Notes: generated by a model from the sequence alone, not told the origin. 64,000 nt of DNA from Rhexocercosporidium sp. MPI-PUGE-AT-0058 (GCA_020746875.1 JAGTJL010000007.1:1798001-1862000), one strand, 5' to 3'; counted from the stretch's first letter, positions 12,201 through 24,539 are shown. Numbers and translations: made by a program.

Positions 12201-12276
12201 ACAAAATTGTCCATTATACACATCTCCTTTTCCATTTCTTTCCTATCATATCTCTAATATGTACAGTTCCCAAACC
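9254..12276. other. gene-empty 3-kb tract
   Basis: Both strands show only short open frames (under about 105 codons) with no recognisable domains, no splice-compatible chains and no long direct or inverted repeats that I can see by eye. Compared with the flanks the tract looks AT-richer, with many stops in every frame. It could be ordinary spacer or an old, heavily mutated mobile-element remnant; I cannot decide between them. Confidence 0.4.
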
Positions 12277-12792
12277 TTACATGTTGGCAAGGAGCGCAGC
12301 ACCACCGAAAAGCGCACCAAATCCAACAGCAGCAGTCTGATACGGGGCACCAGCAGTACTAGAAGAAGTAGCCGCACCAGCCGCACTCGAAGCCCTCGAA
12401 GAGATCGAAGAAGCAAGACTCGACTGAGCCGCCGAGATAGAAGATTGAATCGAGGACAAGGACGACGATCCCGCAGCGTCAGTAGCGGAGATCGAAGAAG
12501 AGGCAGCTGAAGCAGCAGACGAGAGGGAGGAGCCGACAGAGCTTGCTTCGGAGGAGAGGGATGAGGCTACGGATGAGCCACCGCTGGCGATGGAGGAGGC
12601 CAGGGAGGATGCTCCACCTGTTGCGGTGCTGAGGGCTCCACCGGGGCCAGATGTGATGGTCGATGCAGCGCCTCCGACTGCGGATGTTGCAGTACTAATT
12701 GCGCCGCCGATTTCTGAAGTGATAGAGCTGATGACACCTTGGCCTGAGACGGCGGAGGCGAGGGCCAGGACGACAACGTTCTTGAATTGCAT
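12277..12792 (-). CDS. small secreted Ser/Ala/Gly-rich protein, probably GPI-anchored
   Basis: Single-exon 171-residue protein. Residues 1-17 form a signal peptide (MQFKNVVVLALASAVSG). The middle is low complexity, dominated by Ser, Ala, Gly and Thr with repeating SS-plus-small-residue patterns (SSIASGGSSVASSLSS), expected to be O-mannosylated. The last 20 residues (AVGFGALFGGAALLANM) are hydrophobic, preceded by small residues, as in a GPI attachment signal. Length and composition fit fungal cell-wall GPI proteins with no catalytic domain. The first ATG in frame was taken as start, with a CT/GA-rich leader upstream. No family name is claimed; its role is presumably structural at the wall. 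Confidence 0.75.
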   Translation of the reverse strand: MQFKNVVVLALASAVSGQGVISSITSEIGGAISTATSAVGGAASTITSGPGGALSTATGGASSLASSIASGGSSVASSLSSEASSVGSSLSSAASAASSSISATDAAGSSSLSSIQSSISAAQSSLASSISSRASSAAGAATSSSTAGAPYQTAAVGFGALFGGAALLANM

Positions 12793-14671
12793 TTTGAAGA
12801 TGGATGTGTGGTGATGTTTGGTTTTGAGAGTGAAGGTGTTTGGTGGTGGTGAAGTTGGGAGACTTTGGGTATGTGGGGTAAAGTTTTGATAATGCAGGAA
12901 CAGGAAAGTAAAGGAGAGGAAAGGTAGGGAAAGAAGAGCTTATATACCCTTCTCACGGACGGACTGCTCAGAAGGCTGAGGGGCAAATTAAACAGGGCAA
13001 ATCAACAACAGAGCAACGCAACGCAAGACAAACGGCAACCAGAAAGATCTCGATGCTTCGGTATCTGCTGCAGCTCTTCGCAAATCCGGGGCTATGTGCG
13101 GGTGCAGCTAAGACCCAGAGACCCAGATTTACGTCACAGCAAAGGCCCGTGAATGGTTGCAACTGGGATCAGAGTTTCAATCTCAAGCTCTTTTCAAGGT
13201 AAAGGCTGGATTGGCTCCACAACGAACAAGCAACTAGGGTAATTTAGGGCCCAGAGCTAAGGTGCGGTGCGTCGTTGTGTTTGTGCCACAGACCAAGGAA
13301 GAGCAGGAGCTTTAGCGGGCCGTCGACGCCACTCACGCCTAGCAACCGTACTGGCTTGTATCAGATTCTGCGCTTTTGGATGTTGTTGGCCAATGGCAGA
13401 TCTAGAGACGGCCTATGAATAGAGGAAGCTTACTCACCTGTAGATGTTGAGGTCAGACTTCCTTTGACGGCTTCGAAGCCTCGAAGGAAGGGTGGCTAGG
13501 TTGCTGAGGAGATGGATGGATGGCCAATTAGCATGAGTAGGTATTTTATGAAGCGGCCAAAGCATGCCCGATCAAATCGTACAATTCGAATGGCGAGGAC
13601 AAAACTACATTATACTATCGGGACTCGGGTGGCTCAATCAAAAAAACCCTTCGGTCATCAAAAAGCCGCTTGACTTGAGCCAAGCGAAGATCGGGAGTTG
13701 TGCCTTGGTTGTTCCCGGCTTGGACGGCGACGACGATAACCAGGCTGGATGCACATCTCCACCATCTCCACCATCTCCACGTCAACAGCAGCACGGCAGA
13801 ACACCAACATATTGGAACACATCAAAACAGCCCTCCTGCCCTCTCCAAGCTCAACACGCGTCAACAAATTTGATGGAGAAATTGTTCATTGGATCTCAGA
13901 TTCTAGAGCTTGTGGGAGTCCAATCAGAGTTGGTGGCGTGCTGCATAGATCGCCGCTAGGGATCAACACCCGGATGACCCCATATTTGACTGTTCTTGGC
14001 GGTGATTTAGCGCGCCTCAGGTGTGGTGCTAAAATTCTTGGTCCTTTGATGGGCTTTCGTCATCGACATCGGTTGCATGTGCCACGTCGTCAAGCTGCTT
14101 CTCACCAGGTCTTGACTGGTCTTGCCATACATAGTCTTGGGTGGCACGGGAGCTATGTGAGATCCCGTAGGATCAGTCTTTATTTCTCCGTTTGCAATAA
14201 GTGAGACTCCATTTCGGAGCAGCACCTCGTCAATAATTGAAGCCCTGCCTGTATCACACTGCTACCAGATCTGGAAATTCAATAGCCAGATCGCCGCATG
14301 ATGCTTGACCCGACTTGAATATTGACAGCCCTGGCCGCACAGGCCATCGCCTACTGCGCCTCAAATAACTGAGCTTATTATTCGCAGCATCCTGAATTCC
14401 GATGCGGCATTTCTGCAGGTACGGTGGCGCATGGGCGTAAGACACTCCTCCGGCTAATGATCAAGGCTCAGACATTGACATGTCTAGCGCCTAGACGCCA
14501 TTCGCTGGGGCTCCCGAAAAGGAACGTCGTTGCGAGTTTCGTTGAATTGAGGCAAACAGCCATGATGTGAGCCTGAAGTCATGTTTGACGCCGCGGCCAT
14601 GGCGTTGAATTCAGCATCCAATCCTTGTTTTAGTCTTGACATGTGTCCCAAATCTCGTATGGTGGATCCAA
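12793..14671. other. intergenic, promoter of the GPI-type gene and spacer to SIN1
   Basis: About 1.9 kb. The first few hundred bases after 12792 are the upstream region of the minus-strand wall protein gene. Open frames at 13564-14204 are compositionally ordinary but have no domain or intron pattern, so I do not call them. A short TCTCCACCA repeat sits near 13757-13780. Confidence 0.4.
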
Positions 14672-17208
14672 TCATATGTTGTGATATGGTGAGATGCCCT
14701 TCTTGATCTCAAAAACAATCTCTGCTGCTTCATCGGCACTCTTGGCCTCGAAGTCGTATCGTTTTGTCTCCGTGGTTTTGTATATCACAATCTAGACGGA
14801 CTGTGAGCATGAATCTTCCTAAATTGAAAAATCTCATACCTTGAAATTTGTAGGATGTCTCCTCGTGACTTTGCATCCAACAACCTTACTGAAATGAACT
14901 GTGGTCGTTTTGCCCTGCCCTTCAAACATCGTCTTGCCAGTCGATGTTGGCATGATGTGCAAATATTCGCCATCAATTGCCAATATTCTCTCATTCAAAC
15001 CTACAAATCTCATAGGTTGCTTCCGCCATACTGTGTACTTTCTGTAATTTGCACTTCCAAGTTCATCCTGCTTGATAGCCTCTTGAGCAAGAGGATGATT
15101 TCCCATCATTGGCCCCTTCCTGATCTTGCGGACGTCGGGTCTTTCAGCCATCATAGGTATCTTCGGTGAGCTGCTACTTGGAGATCCAGACATCGTCAAT
15201 GGTCCATCAGTCGCGAATCTACGGCGGTACAGATCAAGTTCGGTTCGGTTGCCAATTGACTCGACTGTACGGTCCAAGAGTACTACAGTGCCAGATCCCG
15301 TTAACTTCAGCACATGATTAGCTTTATCTAATTGTCTCCTCTTACAGATGACATCAAGGACATCGGCAAGATATGTATCTGTTGTGACGTCCAGCGTGAT
15401 CATCTGGCCCGGAGCAGCATCTGCAGAGTGTATGTGAATTCGTAAAAGCTTCTTGACGCTACTTCTTGCAGCAGGCGTAGTGACAGTACCTATTGCAGGC
15501 GAGTCCGCCAGAGCTGCGTTCTGTCGGAGGGCAGACATTGTAGTCAACAAGGGGTTTTGGCGAGGTTGAGTTCCCGCTAAGGCAGTAGACGACAACGTAG
15601 GGGTACTCTTTGGCATGAAATCATCATCGCTTGCAGAAGCGACAGCTTCTTGTTTGAATTGAGGAGTGATACTCTGGTTCTCTTGAAATTGCTCGTCGGT
15701 TGCTTCTACTAGGGCGAACTCATCAAAGGGCTTGGAATTTGATCTCGATCTGGCCGCTCGATTGTTGGCTGTGGTGAAGGCGACGATCGGCTTCACTCGT
15801 TCAAGTGCTGGGAAATCGTAGTCAACTTCTTCATCTTCCACCATCCGGAGAGTCCACCTGTTGACATTGAGTTTGTCTTCCGGGATAGGAGGCTCCAATT
15901 TCTCTTCGGTATATCTCCAGAGACTCAGACCGATGAGATCTGCCACAGCAACAGGTCGGTCATTTGCTTCATTCTCGTGAACACTCCTTCGGATGATAAC
16001 TTCAAACGGCTTAGATGTAGATTTCGCGAATGGGGCCCATATTCGGAGATTCAATGGATTCGGTTCTCCCTGACCAGATAGAGATGCAAACGACTCAAAA
16101 GGCATTGAAGCTTTGGTTCGTTTTGCTTTAATGGCCGCAGAGAGAAGACTCTTTGGCTGAACCATGCTGATTGGCCTTGGTGGCGGGAGTGCTTGCAGAA
16201 CAGGTGGCGCAGGCTTTGACTTCTTGGTTGGAGACCGCTGCAAGCCTCTAGGCATAGTACCGACAATGTGACTGGTTGGTGAAGCATTCACGGGACCATC
16301 AACACCGTCGATGAGCGATGCAGAGTCAATGCTTCCCACAAAATCCGAGTCCATGTCCGATCCTGATCCATCCGAATCCTCCTCTTCCTCCTCAAGCAAA
16401 TCGCTCTGTTGTCTTTTCACTCCCACGTTTGGGTCCGAGGTATGCCGTGCTAGAGCTCTACTAGCCTTTGCTGCGTTTCTAGACGCATCTCGTTGCCTCT
16501 GGAATGCCGATGCATCAAATTCGTTTTCAGATGACATCTCACTGCTAGTCACTGTATCCCTTCTAGCACGCTCCTTGACTGCTTCCAAAGCTGATTGAGA
16601 TCCTCTTCTTGCCTGCCCACCTGGAGCCCGTGTTGGAGATGTAACTGTCGAAGACTGCCGTAAATTCGAGCCACGAAGCGGAGAAGACCCAGACCGATTT
16701 CGGATGGGCATCTTCGAGAACTTGATCTGTTGTGCTGCTCGCTGGTCACCGTCATCATCGCTCTCATCACTCAAATCACTGCTGTCTTCCTCCTCCATTT
16801 GTTCTCGTCTGCGTCGTCTCTTTGTAGCTATACCAGGACCAACCGTATCCACCCCTCCACCTGTAACCATATTGCTCTCCTCGGCATCGTCTTCGAGCCC
16901 ATTGTGAGCCAGACTCGTAGCCCTAGGTGGTGCCTGGAAGTACTCGGACGCTATAGCTGTAGGTATCGGCGGGGAATGTGTTCGTTTTATATTCGCGGGA
17001 TTCTGTCGCCATCCAGCAGCTTTGAACCCAGCAGTGTTCAGAAAAGCATCATTGATCGTGATCAAACGTTCCCCAACACCGTCCGATATCGTATCCAGGT
17101 AGTTTGTCCGCAATTGGTAAGAGACCAGACTGCATATCGTGTCAGTAATCGTGCGGGAGCTGTCTCGGACGGGGATGATACGCACTCTTCCACTTGTAGG
17201 ACGGACAT
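14672..17208 (-). CDS. sin1: TORC2 subunit SIN1/AVO1
   Basis: Three exons (17186-17208, 14840-17129, 14672-14791) give 810 residues in frame. The first exon is only 23 bases (MSVLQVE plus part of Asp) and is required to give the family start before LVSYQLRTNYLDTISDGVGER. The middle is acidic and disordered (about 90-330). The CRIM domain, which recruits AGC kinase substrates, spans roughly 340-490 and includes WAPFAKSTSKPFEV. A Ras-binding-like domain lies near 564-644 (LLRIHIHSADA to TELDLYRRR), and a PH domain at about 700-808 starts YRKYTVWRKQPMRFVG and is completed by the last exon. SIN1 tethers TORC2 to the plasma membrane and directs phosphorylation of Ypk/Gad8-type kinases. It is divergent from the PRCC gene across 280 bases. 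Confidence 0.95.
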
Positions 17209-17488
17209 CTTAAGTGCTCAATGCGTACCAGACAATCGGAGCTCCACGTGTATTTCGAGAGGCAATTCGCAGTGACGGTAACAGTGACACCGATTCGGAT
17301 GCAAATAATCGGCTCGAATCAAGGGGGTTGAGAGCTTCAGCCTTATCATGGCCTGGGGTAACGTCTACTAGCGTGCTACTGCATCGTCCTTGGCGGTCCA
17401 GCCTTGTCTTGGGAAATTAATTGGCCGAGGACTTCAGAGTATCAAGATCAACCTATTCAACGCAACAAAGACATCATCAACGCACAAC
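17209..17488. promoter_or_regulatory. bidirectional promoter, SIN1 / PRCC-like
   Basis: A 280-base spacer lies between divergent ATGs at 17208 (minus) and 17489 (plus). It must contain both transcription starts. No specific factor site is assigned. Confidence 0.5.
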
Positions 17489-18664
17489 ATGGGTCTCGTC
17501 GATTATTCAGATTCAGATGGTTCGGATACCGAGCAGAAGCCAGCAGTGAAAGTTGCACCAACATCATCCAAATCCACATTCCAAAAGGTGGTTGACCGAT
17601 CCAATCCAGGCAAAATCCGAGTATCCTTGCCACAAGCCGCTCTCAAAGACGACAACAAGAACGATGAACCTGCCGCAAAACGAGCAAAGACTGGAGGTGG
17701 CGCTTTCAGTGGCTTCAATTCCTTCCTACCTGCGCCCAAACGAGCTGGCCAGACGACCGCGACACTTGGTGGTAGTAATGTGGCGAAGAGGGGTCTTGGA
17801 GCTGGTGTAAATTTGAAGACTGGAGCTGCGCCTGGATTCAGCAGGGAGCCTGAATCAGAGAGGGAATATGCGGAGGAACAAAATGAAGAGCCAGCATCTA
17901 CCAATCAAGGATCTGGGATGAGTCTTCCGGTACCGAAGACATCACAAGATGAGGGACAGAAGCCAGCAGACGAGGTCAAATTGGTGGGGAAGCCATTGAT
18001 GTTCAGACCATTATCCGTCTCGAGAAAGCCTACGAAGAAGAAGAAGCAAGTGCCTACACCGTCTCCTTTAAATCCAACAGTGAGCACGCCTGTTACCCCG
18101 CAACCGAAAGAAGTCAAGCCGGCGCAAAGGCCAAAGGTGTCTCTGTTCTCGATGGAAACACCGGAAGAGAAATCATTTACACCTGCCTCTACAGGCGAAT
18201 ACAAGCCAATGATGCTGGAGGTAGAGGAGGCAGGAGAAGATGAGTTAGATTCTCAAGGTCTCGAACCATCATACGAAGACTACACCCCGACATCCTCGCA
18301 ACATATGGGTCTCCCAGCTGCCCCGACACCACCCGTCTCCCAATCACTCGACGACATAGCCGGCGACCTCAATCTATCAGCAGCGGAGCGGAGACAGCTA
18401 TTTGGGCGACAGAAAGGCGGGCGTGGAATGCAATCTGCTACCAAAGTCATCAACTTCAACACCGATCAGGAATACCTACACAATGAGGAGCTGCGTGCTG
18501 CTGGTGAACAAGTCACACATAATCCTGTCAGGGCTATCGCGCCCGGCAAGCACAGCTTGAAACAGCTTGTCAATGCTGCGCAGAGTCAGAAGGAGGCTTT
18601 GGAGGAGAGTTTCGCGAAGGGGAAAAGCAATAGGGCGGAAGCGAGCAGTAGATATGGATGGTGA
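17489..18664 (+). CDS. PRCC family protein (mitotic checkpoint / splicing associated)
   Basis: Single-exon 391-residue protein; the ATG at 17489 is the first fitting MGLVDYSDSDGSD, the acidic N terminus typical of the family. Residues about 60-290 are low complexity with Pro, Ser and Lys. The conserved C-terminal domain (PRCC_C) runs from about 325 to the end, with NFNTDQEYLHNEELRAAGE and GKHSLKQLVNAAQSQKEALE, ending in SNRAEASSRYGW. Human PRCC was described as interacting with MAD2B and also occurs in spliceosome preparations; the fungal role is less clear but nuclear. Strong family match at the C terminus; the N-terminal half is unassigned. Confidence 0.88.
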   Translation: MGLVDYSDSDGSDTEQKPAVKVAPTSSKSTFQKVVDRSNPGKIRVSLPQAALKDDNKNDEPAAKRAKTGGGAFSGFNSFLPAPKRAGQTTATLGGSNVAKRGLGAGVNLKTGAAPGFSREPESEREYAEEQNEEPASTNQGSGMSLPVPKTSQDEGQKPADEVKLVGKPLMFRPLSVSRKPTKKKKQVPTPSPLNPTVSTPVTPQPKEVKPAQRPKVSLFSMETPEEKSFTPASTGEYKPMMLEVEEAGEDELDSQGLEPSYEDYTPTSSQHMGLPAAPTPPVSQSLDDIAGDLNLSAAERRQLFGRQKGGRGMQSATKVINFNTDQEYLHNEELRAAGEQVTHNPVRAIAPGKHSLKQLVNAAQSQKEALEESFAKGKSNRAEASSRYGW

Positions 18665-21428
18665 TCTCTCGGGAATGGATACCTTGTTTTTGGGATGTAA
18701 AAATGATACCCTTCTTTCATACAACTACAAGATGCTACTTCAGTAACCTTTCTCTATGTGAGCTTATAATTCTCATAATCGCCAAACTATCTTAAATATT
18801 AAGACCACATCGAATATGTCCTAACCTACCACTCCTGTGATTCTTCCATTCCACAGCCAACTTGACTTCGTGACTTCGCGTCATCTTGATTCAAAATTTC
18901 AATGAATGACGCACCCGGAATACCAAACTTACAGCCTCGCCCCAGGTTCAGTTCTTCTACATTTCCAGGCTAGTGCCTACATACAACCTACCTGCAGGAC
19001 TATAATCTAAACTTTCAGGACACCTAACTGTGTGCACCTACGTTCTAGGATAGAAGCTATTCGATATGGTATTTATAAGATGACAAACCACTTTATACTA
19101 GCAAATTTGAACCGTGGCCAGTTGATGAGTTGGACTATTACATTATCCTGCTGTGGACTGAAGTGATGTCTCGTTGGGGATCCATAGCATCGACAGATCT
19201 GCGCGCACTGTTGTTATATTATTTCATTGGTCTTTTCTTACTACGGTTGCAGTTTTGTTTGATTGAAGTGGATAGTCCAGACAAAAACATACCATATATA
19301 ACAGCTCAGAGATGCGGTGTTCCCCACACATAAGCCCAAGATTCCCACCCGAAAAGAGCCAGGAATATGCCGAGATCTAGACAGGTCCTAGCTCACAGAC
19401 GCAAGCATGAAAAACTCTGTGGAGACTAAGCTTTCCAAATTATTCTCTTCGTCGAATTTTGCGACGTGCTTGGTGATCTAAAACTGCTGAGAGCGAACCC
19501 TTCACAGACGCTGTTGCTCATATCGCAGTCATTCAACTTGCAGTAAAGGGACACCGGTTGAGCTCGTTTGGTTGGGTGAATAGATTACTCACAGATATTG
19601 TATTGACTGACACTTAAACAGATGCGCTGGAAGAGTATTGCGATGACCAAGGAAAACATCGGCATTTTGAGGAGGGGCAAGTTACCGTCCAGGACCCAGC
19701 CCCTTGTCTGACGGTGATGATGATGATGACCAAGTGATGAGTCTACAACAACAAGCTCAACCTCAAGCTTAGAAGTGAGAAGCTGAACACCATCCCCTGG
19801 AATCTGCATATTCACAAACAAGTTCTGTTTCAAAGTACCGCCGCCAACTCGTCACACTCACTAAAGAGAAGCCTGCAGACTTCCAATGAGAAGTGCAAAA
19901 GCAAAGACGAGATTTGGCGATACTTTGCACCACCTCATCATGATCAACACACTCCCTTTTCCTGCATCAAAGAGACCCTCTATCACTCCCACCAAAACAC
20001 AACAACCGTTATTCTCCCACCCGATGAAACAAGAATAAACACATATCCGCAAAACAGAGCAATAAGAAACGACATCTACGCGCTCAGAATTCAGGAAGAG
20101 GAAACAATCCGCCATCCCGCATCCCTCAACTCAAGAAAAGAACAAGCAAGGCAGACCAAATCGAAGCAAGAACCATATTTAGCTCCTCGAAACCGCCAGA
20201 CACGGGACGGGAATAGCCTTCGTAACCATGACGAGGATGAGATGTGAGAGCGGATTGGTAGATGAGCCTAGCTCGAGATGTTTCATGTTTTGCTCTGTTG
20301 TCATGATGATGACTTCAGCTCGGCAAAGAAGAGTGGGAGGAGGATTTAAGTCTTGGTTGGGTATATTGACACTCGGCAAGGCAATATCATCCATCCCGTC
20401 CTTGAAAATTGCAGAATGGCTGCATGATAGGCGGCCGACATACACTCGGCTGCACTTTGCAGGGAGAGAACCTAAAATTGAAGCTTGAAGGTTGATTTGA
20501 GAGGAAGGAGACCTTGCTCGCGCCCTTCACTCTGCTTGAAACGCTGCTATCAATAAATCCTGGAGACTCGAGCCGGTTGTAGAAGAGCACGAAGTAGACT
20601 TCATGCAGTAGTGTTGAACTTTTCGAGGGACATCCAGCAGTAGAAGATCCCTTTTGTGAGAGACATGCTGCAATGAAGATATGCAGAGGTGTTGAAGATG
20701 TGACGACTTCTATCTTGAGCGATATCCATATGCACAATCGAGATATGAGTGACCAGTGAGATATCGCGAAGTCTGCTACCCCTGACTCTTAATTCTTTAG
20801 CGTAGGAAACGTCCCGGCAATTTGGGGTTCGCTAAACAAAAATAGATTCTCGGCAATTATTCTCACACCAAACTTCCATATATTCCGACTAAGCGAAGTG
20901 ACTGAAGCTGATCTATTCGCTCGCTTCACATTCAAAATCTCGCGACCTGTGCAGCTATCTAGCCCCACCTGCATTACCACGCTGGAGAAAGCCACCTTTT
21001 CTAAATATAACTGAATCTGTCACAATCAGCCCGCAGCCAATGAAGACCCCAACATCCCCTCCGAAATAGCATCACAAAGAGCCTCCGTTCAGGAGCTTGG
21101 GCGCTTACAACCCCAGATCTGCCCATCGATGGCTCCAAGCGGGGTCGTGAGGCTTCTATTTCGATATCTACATAGGGACATTCTGCCCCCTCAGGTAGGG
21201 ATGTTGACGCTCTTGACAAAGGTTATTCTGGGTACGGCGTCAACAGCTAGACCTCCTGCATCTTCCCCGCCTCGAGTTACTTGTTTGTATAACACTACCG
21301 AGGACCTCAAATCTCTACATCATCGTCACCAGTCCAGCCTCCCTCTTCATCCCGTATGAAATCGTGACATTCCCACGGAAATCCTCACGTCCGTCAGATC
21401 CTCCTTGACATCTTGAGATATCCTCACC
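18665..21428. other. intergenic 2.8-kb spacer
   Basis: No open frame here shows a domain or splice-compatible extension on either strand. A short GATGAT run lies near 19710-19730. The last 300 bases are probably the promoter and 5' leader of the downstream plus-strand gene. Non-coding RNA cannot be excluded. Confidence 0.4.
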
Positions 21429-22938
21429 ATGCCGTCTTTCACAAGCACCATCACCAAGGCCCGTATTTCCTCTCCCCTCGAAGCGGGCGCATCTCTCCTC
21501 GATGCCAAACAACTCCCACCTCAACTCACCGCGGCATTGGACTACGTCTCCAGCCGATTGACACGAAAGCGTCTCCATCTCTCTCTCATCGTTATCCGCA
21601 AAGATGTGCAAATCCCACAATCAGCAACTGCATCTCCACAAGCATCGCCCAAACGATCTGAATCTCCAGGTCACTCGATCACAACATCGCCTGCAAAGTC
21701 ATTGTTCGGTGGATCGGCATTCACACGAACACCAAGCAAGAGTTCCCTGTCCTCTATGTCAGACTCAGGATCCACTACCTCGGGGTCTACATCTACAACT
21801 TCATCTTCTCGCTCAAGGACAAATTGGCCCATTTTACCCACTTCACCAGCAGACCGCTCTACATCCCAAACTCCATCCACTCCAGTCCAACCAACAACCC
21901 CAACAACACCAAACCCATATGGCATCACTCTGATGCACGCAAGCACTCTCACACCAAAAGCTGAGAAGATCCTCCGTCACACAATCGCAAAAGCCGAGAA
22001 GAAGTTCTCCATCGGGTAAATATCCCATTTCTATTCCACCCTCGATCTTATATCTCAGAAGTCATTTGGACCCTGGACAGACTGTTGTCGGCTCTCATTT
22101 CAAATCCAGTCTTAGTCTCAAGCTTCTCCTATCTATTCATCCCTCACAAAAGCCGAGAGAGACAAACACTAACACCCCTTTCAGATCAGGCTGGCTCTCC
22201 CCCTCCCCCCTCACAACTACCGCAACCTGCCCCTTGACCAGCAACCTAATCCACCGCTCCCTCGCCCAAAACTCCATCCTTTTCTCCTCCGAAGGCCTAA
22301 CCCTCCTCTCCCTCGACCACGTCTACACCTTCAAGTGCCACCTCCACACCTACAGCCGCAGCCTCTCCCCCGAGGATCTAACTCTCGCCGTCGATGAGCT
22401 CCGCCGCCTCGTCCTCGCCCAGGGCGGGAAACGCATCACTCAAGGCTACCTGATGCGCGCCTATGAGTGGCTAGGCGTCAGTCTCGCCGCTCTCGTGGAT
22501 GTAAACGAGGGGTACAAAGTCGCTTATGGAGGAAAGGAGCGCTTTGGCGGTATCGATGTGCAGAACGAGGAGCGCAGGAGCCCACCACCTCTCCAGACAA
22601 ACTTCGCGGCCGTTGGGGGGATGAGAAAGCTGAAGCTGAGTCTGAGCATGGATTTCACTTCTGCATCGGAAGTTGGTAGCTCGAGAGAAAGTGCATGCGA
22701 GAGTTCTTATAGTGAGGATGAGGCGAAGACTCTTGTTTCTGTTGATGTTGGCGAGAGTGCGAAGGGGACGGATAAGGGTGTTGAGGAGTTGAGAGAGGAT
22801 AGAGGACCGCATCGACGAGGACCGATGACGCCGAATGGCTTTGAGGATATCACGCCTGTTACAAAGGGCGAGTGGTGTTTCTTGATGGTGGGCGAGGGGT
22901 GGAAGGAGGCTAGGACGGTGCCTGTTGAGACTTGTTGA
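21429..22938 (+). CDS. conserved fungal protein of unknown function (possibly DUF7582)
   Basis: Two exons (21429-22015, 22185-22938) give 446 residues; the 169-base intron ends CCCCTTTCAG. Residues about 30-60 are predicted helix and strand (QLTAALDYVSSRLTRKRLHL then LSLIVI). Residues 65-165 are Ser/Thr/Pro-rich. A second conserved block spans the junction (YGITLMHASTLTPKAEKIL, then CHLHTYSRSLSPEDLTLAVDELRRLVL), and GYLMRAYEWLGVSLAALVDV is a likely helix pair. The C terminus is acidic and variable. The pattern resembles an uncharacterised Pezizomycotina family I recall as DUF7582, but that name is unverified. There are no membrane segments, signal peptide or catalytic motifs that I can identify. 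Confidence 0.8.
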
Positions 22939-24539
22939 TTACATCATTGCGTTGCACGTGGGGAGATATTTTGCATTTTGCATCTAGCCTTGTTTGTTGG
23001 GTTGGGACTTCTTCACATCTCATCTGACCAATCTGAGAGCAAGAGCTGCGATCGGATTCGGTATTTAAGCATTGGGCATTGGATTTAGCATGAGCATTGG
23101 CGTTATCGTAGCATATATACAGCATACATACAGAGACTCCCAGAATATACAAACTCACTCTCGAAACATCCCTCAATCTTCTCGCTTGCTTCCTCCTATT
23201 TCCAGCCAATCCACGTGACCACATCAACTCAACCACACCCCCGGAATCTGTTGCAAGTCGCACTCGACCGTTGTTGTGCAGGAATCGGAAGGCCGCCTCT
23301 TTGGCCGCATGGCAACCAATAAAAAGCTCACAGAACGGCACGGGATGGGTTAGGGAGCTATTCTTAGGGGTAGGTTGTGCCGAGTGGTTGGTAGCGAGGT
23401 TATTGCGAGTCATGAGACTGAATAGATTTTTGAAATAGCGGAGGTGATATGTGGTGGCTTGATATTGGAGTGTGTAGACTAGGAGGAGAGGCTTGGTGGG
23501 AAGTGTGTCTTTGAGCTAGCATGGATTAGGAGGGGAATACAACGGGTGTGCATTGCGATGTATGGGATTTTACTGAGGAATGCAAGGGTGATAGTGATTC
23601 CTCTCTTTACCACTGATCTTCTTCGTTCAATTTATTCAGGACAAATTCTTTCTTAACTCATATACCAAGTGAGCTGCTGGTAAAGCATAAATGGATACTG
23701 TGATGCTTTGACAATGAGTGGTACTGAAGAAGCAACGAGGAGCAAGATCATCATCTTTTGATCTGCGGCTTGAAAAGAGTGATTTTGATATTGGTACAAT
23801 AGCTGTCTGTGATATTACTTGTCAAGAAGTTGGCGAAGTCAATAAACACCACCTAGGTGGGTATCAGCCGTTCGGTCTACAGTCCGTACACTAATGCCAT
23901 CCAAGGTCACGAGAAACATCATTGGCTAGAGTTTGCTCACCAAATAACCAAGTCAAATCCAGATACACACACGAACACACATGGCCCAGTGGAAACTATT
24001 ATCATTTTGTGTACGCATCTGTCTGATGGCTCAACGACTTCTCATAGCTGCAACTCATCAACCTCAAGGCGCAGTGCATGCAGTTGACCTGCAAGAAGGC
24101 AGGAAGAAACTACATCCCCCCATCCATCTATCTATCATTGCCGTCCCTCGATCATCCCCAATAGACAAGGCTAGGCATTCTGCGTCCACAGGATCGAGAG
24201 ATCAAAAAATGAGCCAAAGGAAGAAGAAAAAGGTCAGAGAAAGAATGCCTGTCATACAGACCTCCAACATCCAGCAGAGGGAGAAAAGAAAATCAAAAGT
24301 ATGCCCACGCCCAGGTCAAAGGCCCACGCCTGACCCCGTTGTTTACGCCATGTTTTCCCTGCAAATCCAGTTTATGTTTCGGGGCATTCTCTTTTTTTGC
24401 CATCCCGCCCAAGTGTTTTGCGCTTCCCATATTTCATGTCGCTCACTCGCTCCTCTACGCCAAACAAAAACACAAAAGCAGAGAAATAATCATGGAAGTC
24501 GTCAATTCGTCCATCGCTTCCCCCACGGGTCGTGGGCAT
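22939..24539. other. intergenic, convergent 3' region
   Basis: 1.6 kb between a plus-strand gene and the 3' end of the minus-strand deubiquitinase gene. Open frames at 23857-24611 lack domains and overlap the antisense 3' UTR. A GCATTGG/GCATGAGC-rich segment at about 23069-23118 resembles one at 1795-1845 (see findings). Confidence 0.4.

Noticed and set aside
12259..12510. Arg/Ser-rich plus frame resembling an SR protein
   Set aside because: Antisense shadow of the Ser/Ala-rich GPI-type gene.
13564..14204. Overlapping plus frames of 131 and 151 codons
   Set aside because: No domain, no consistent intron signals; partly made by a TCTCCACCA repeat.
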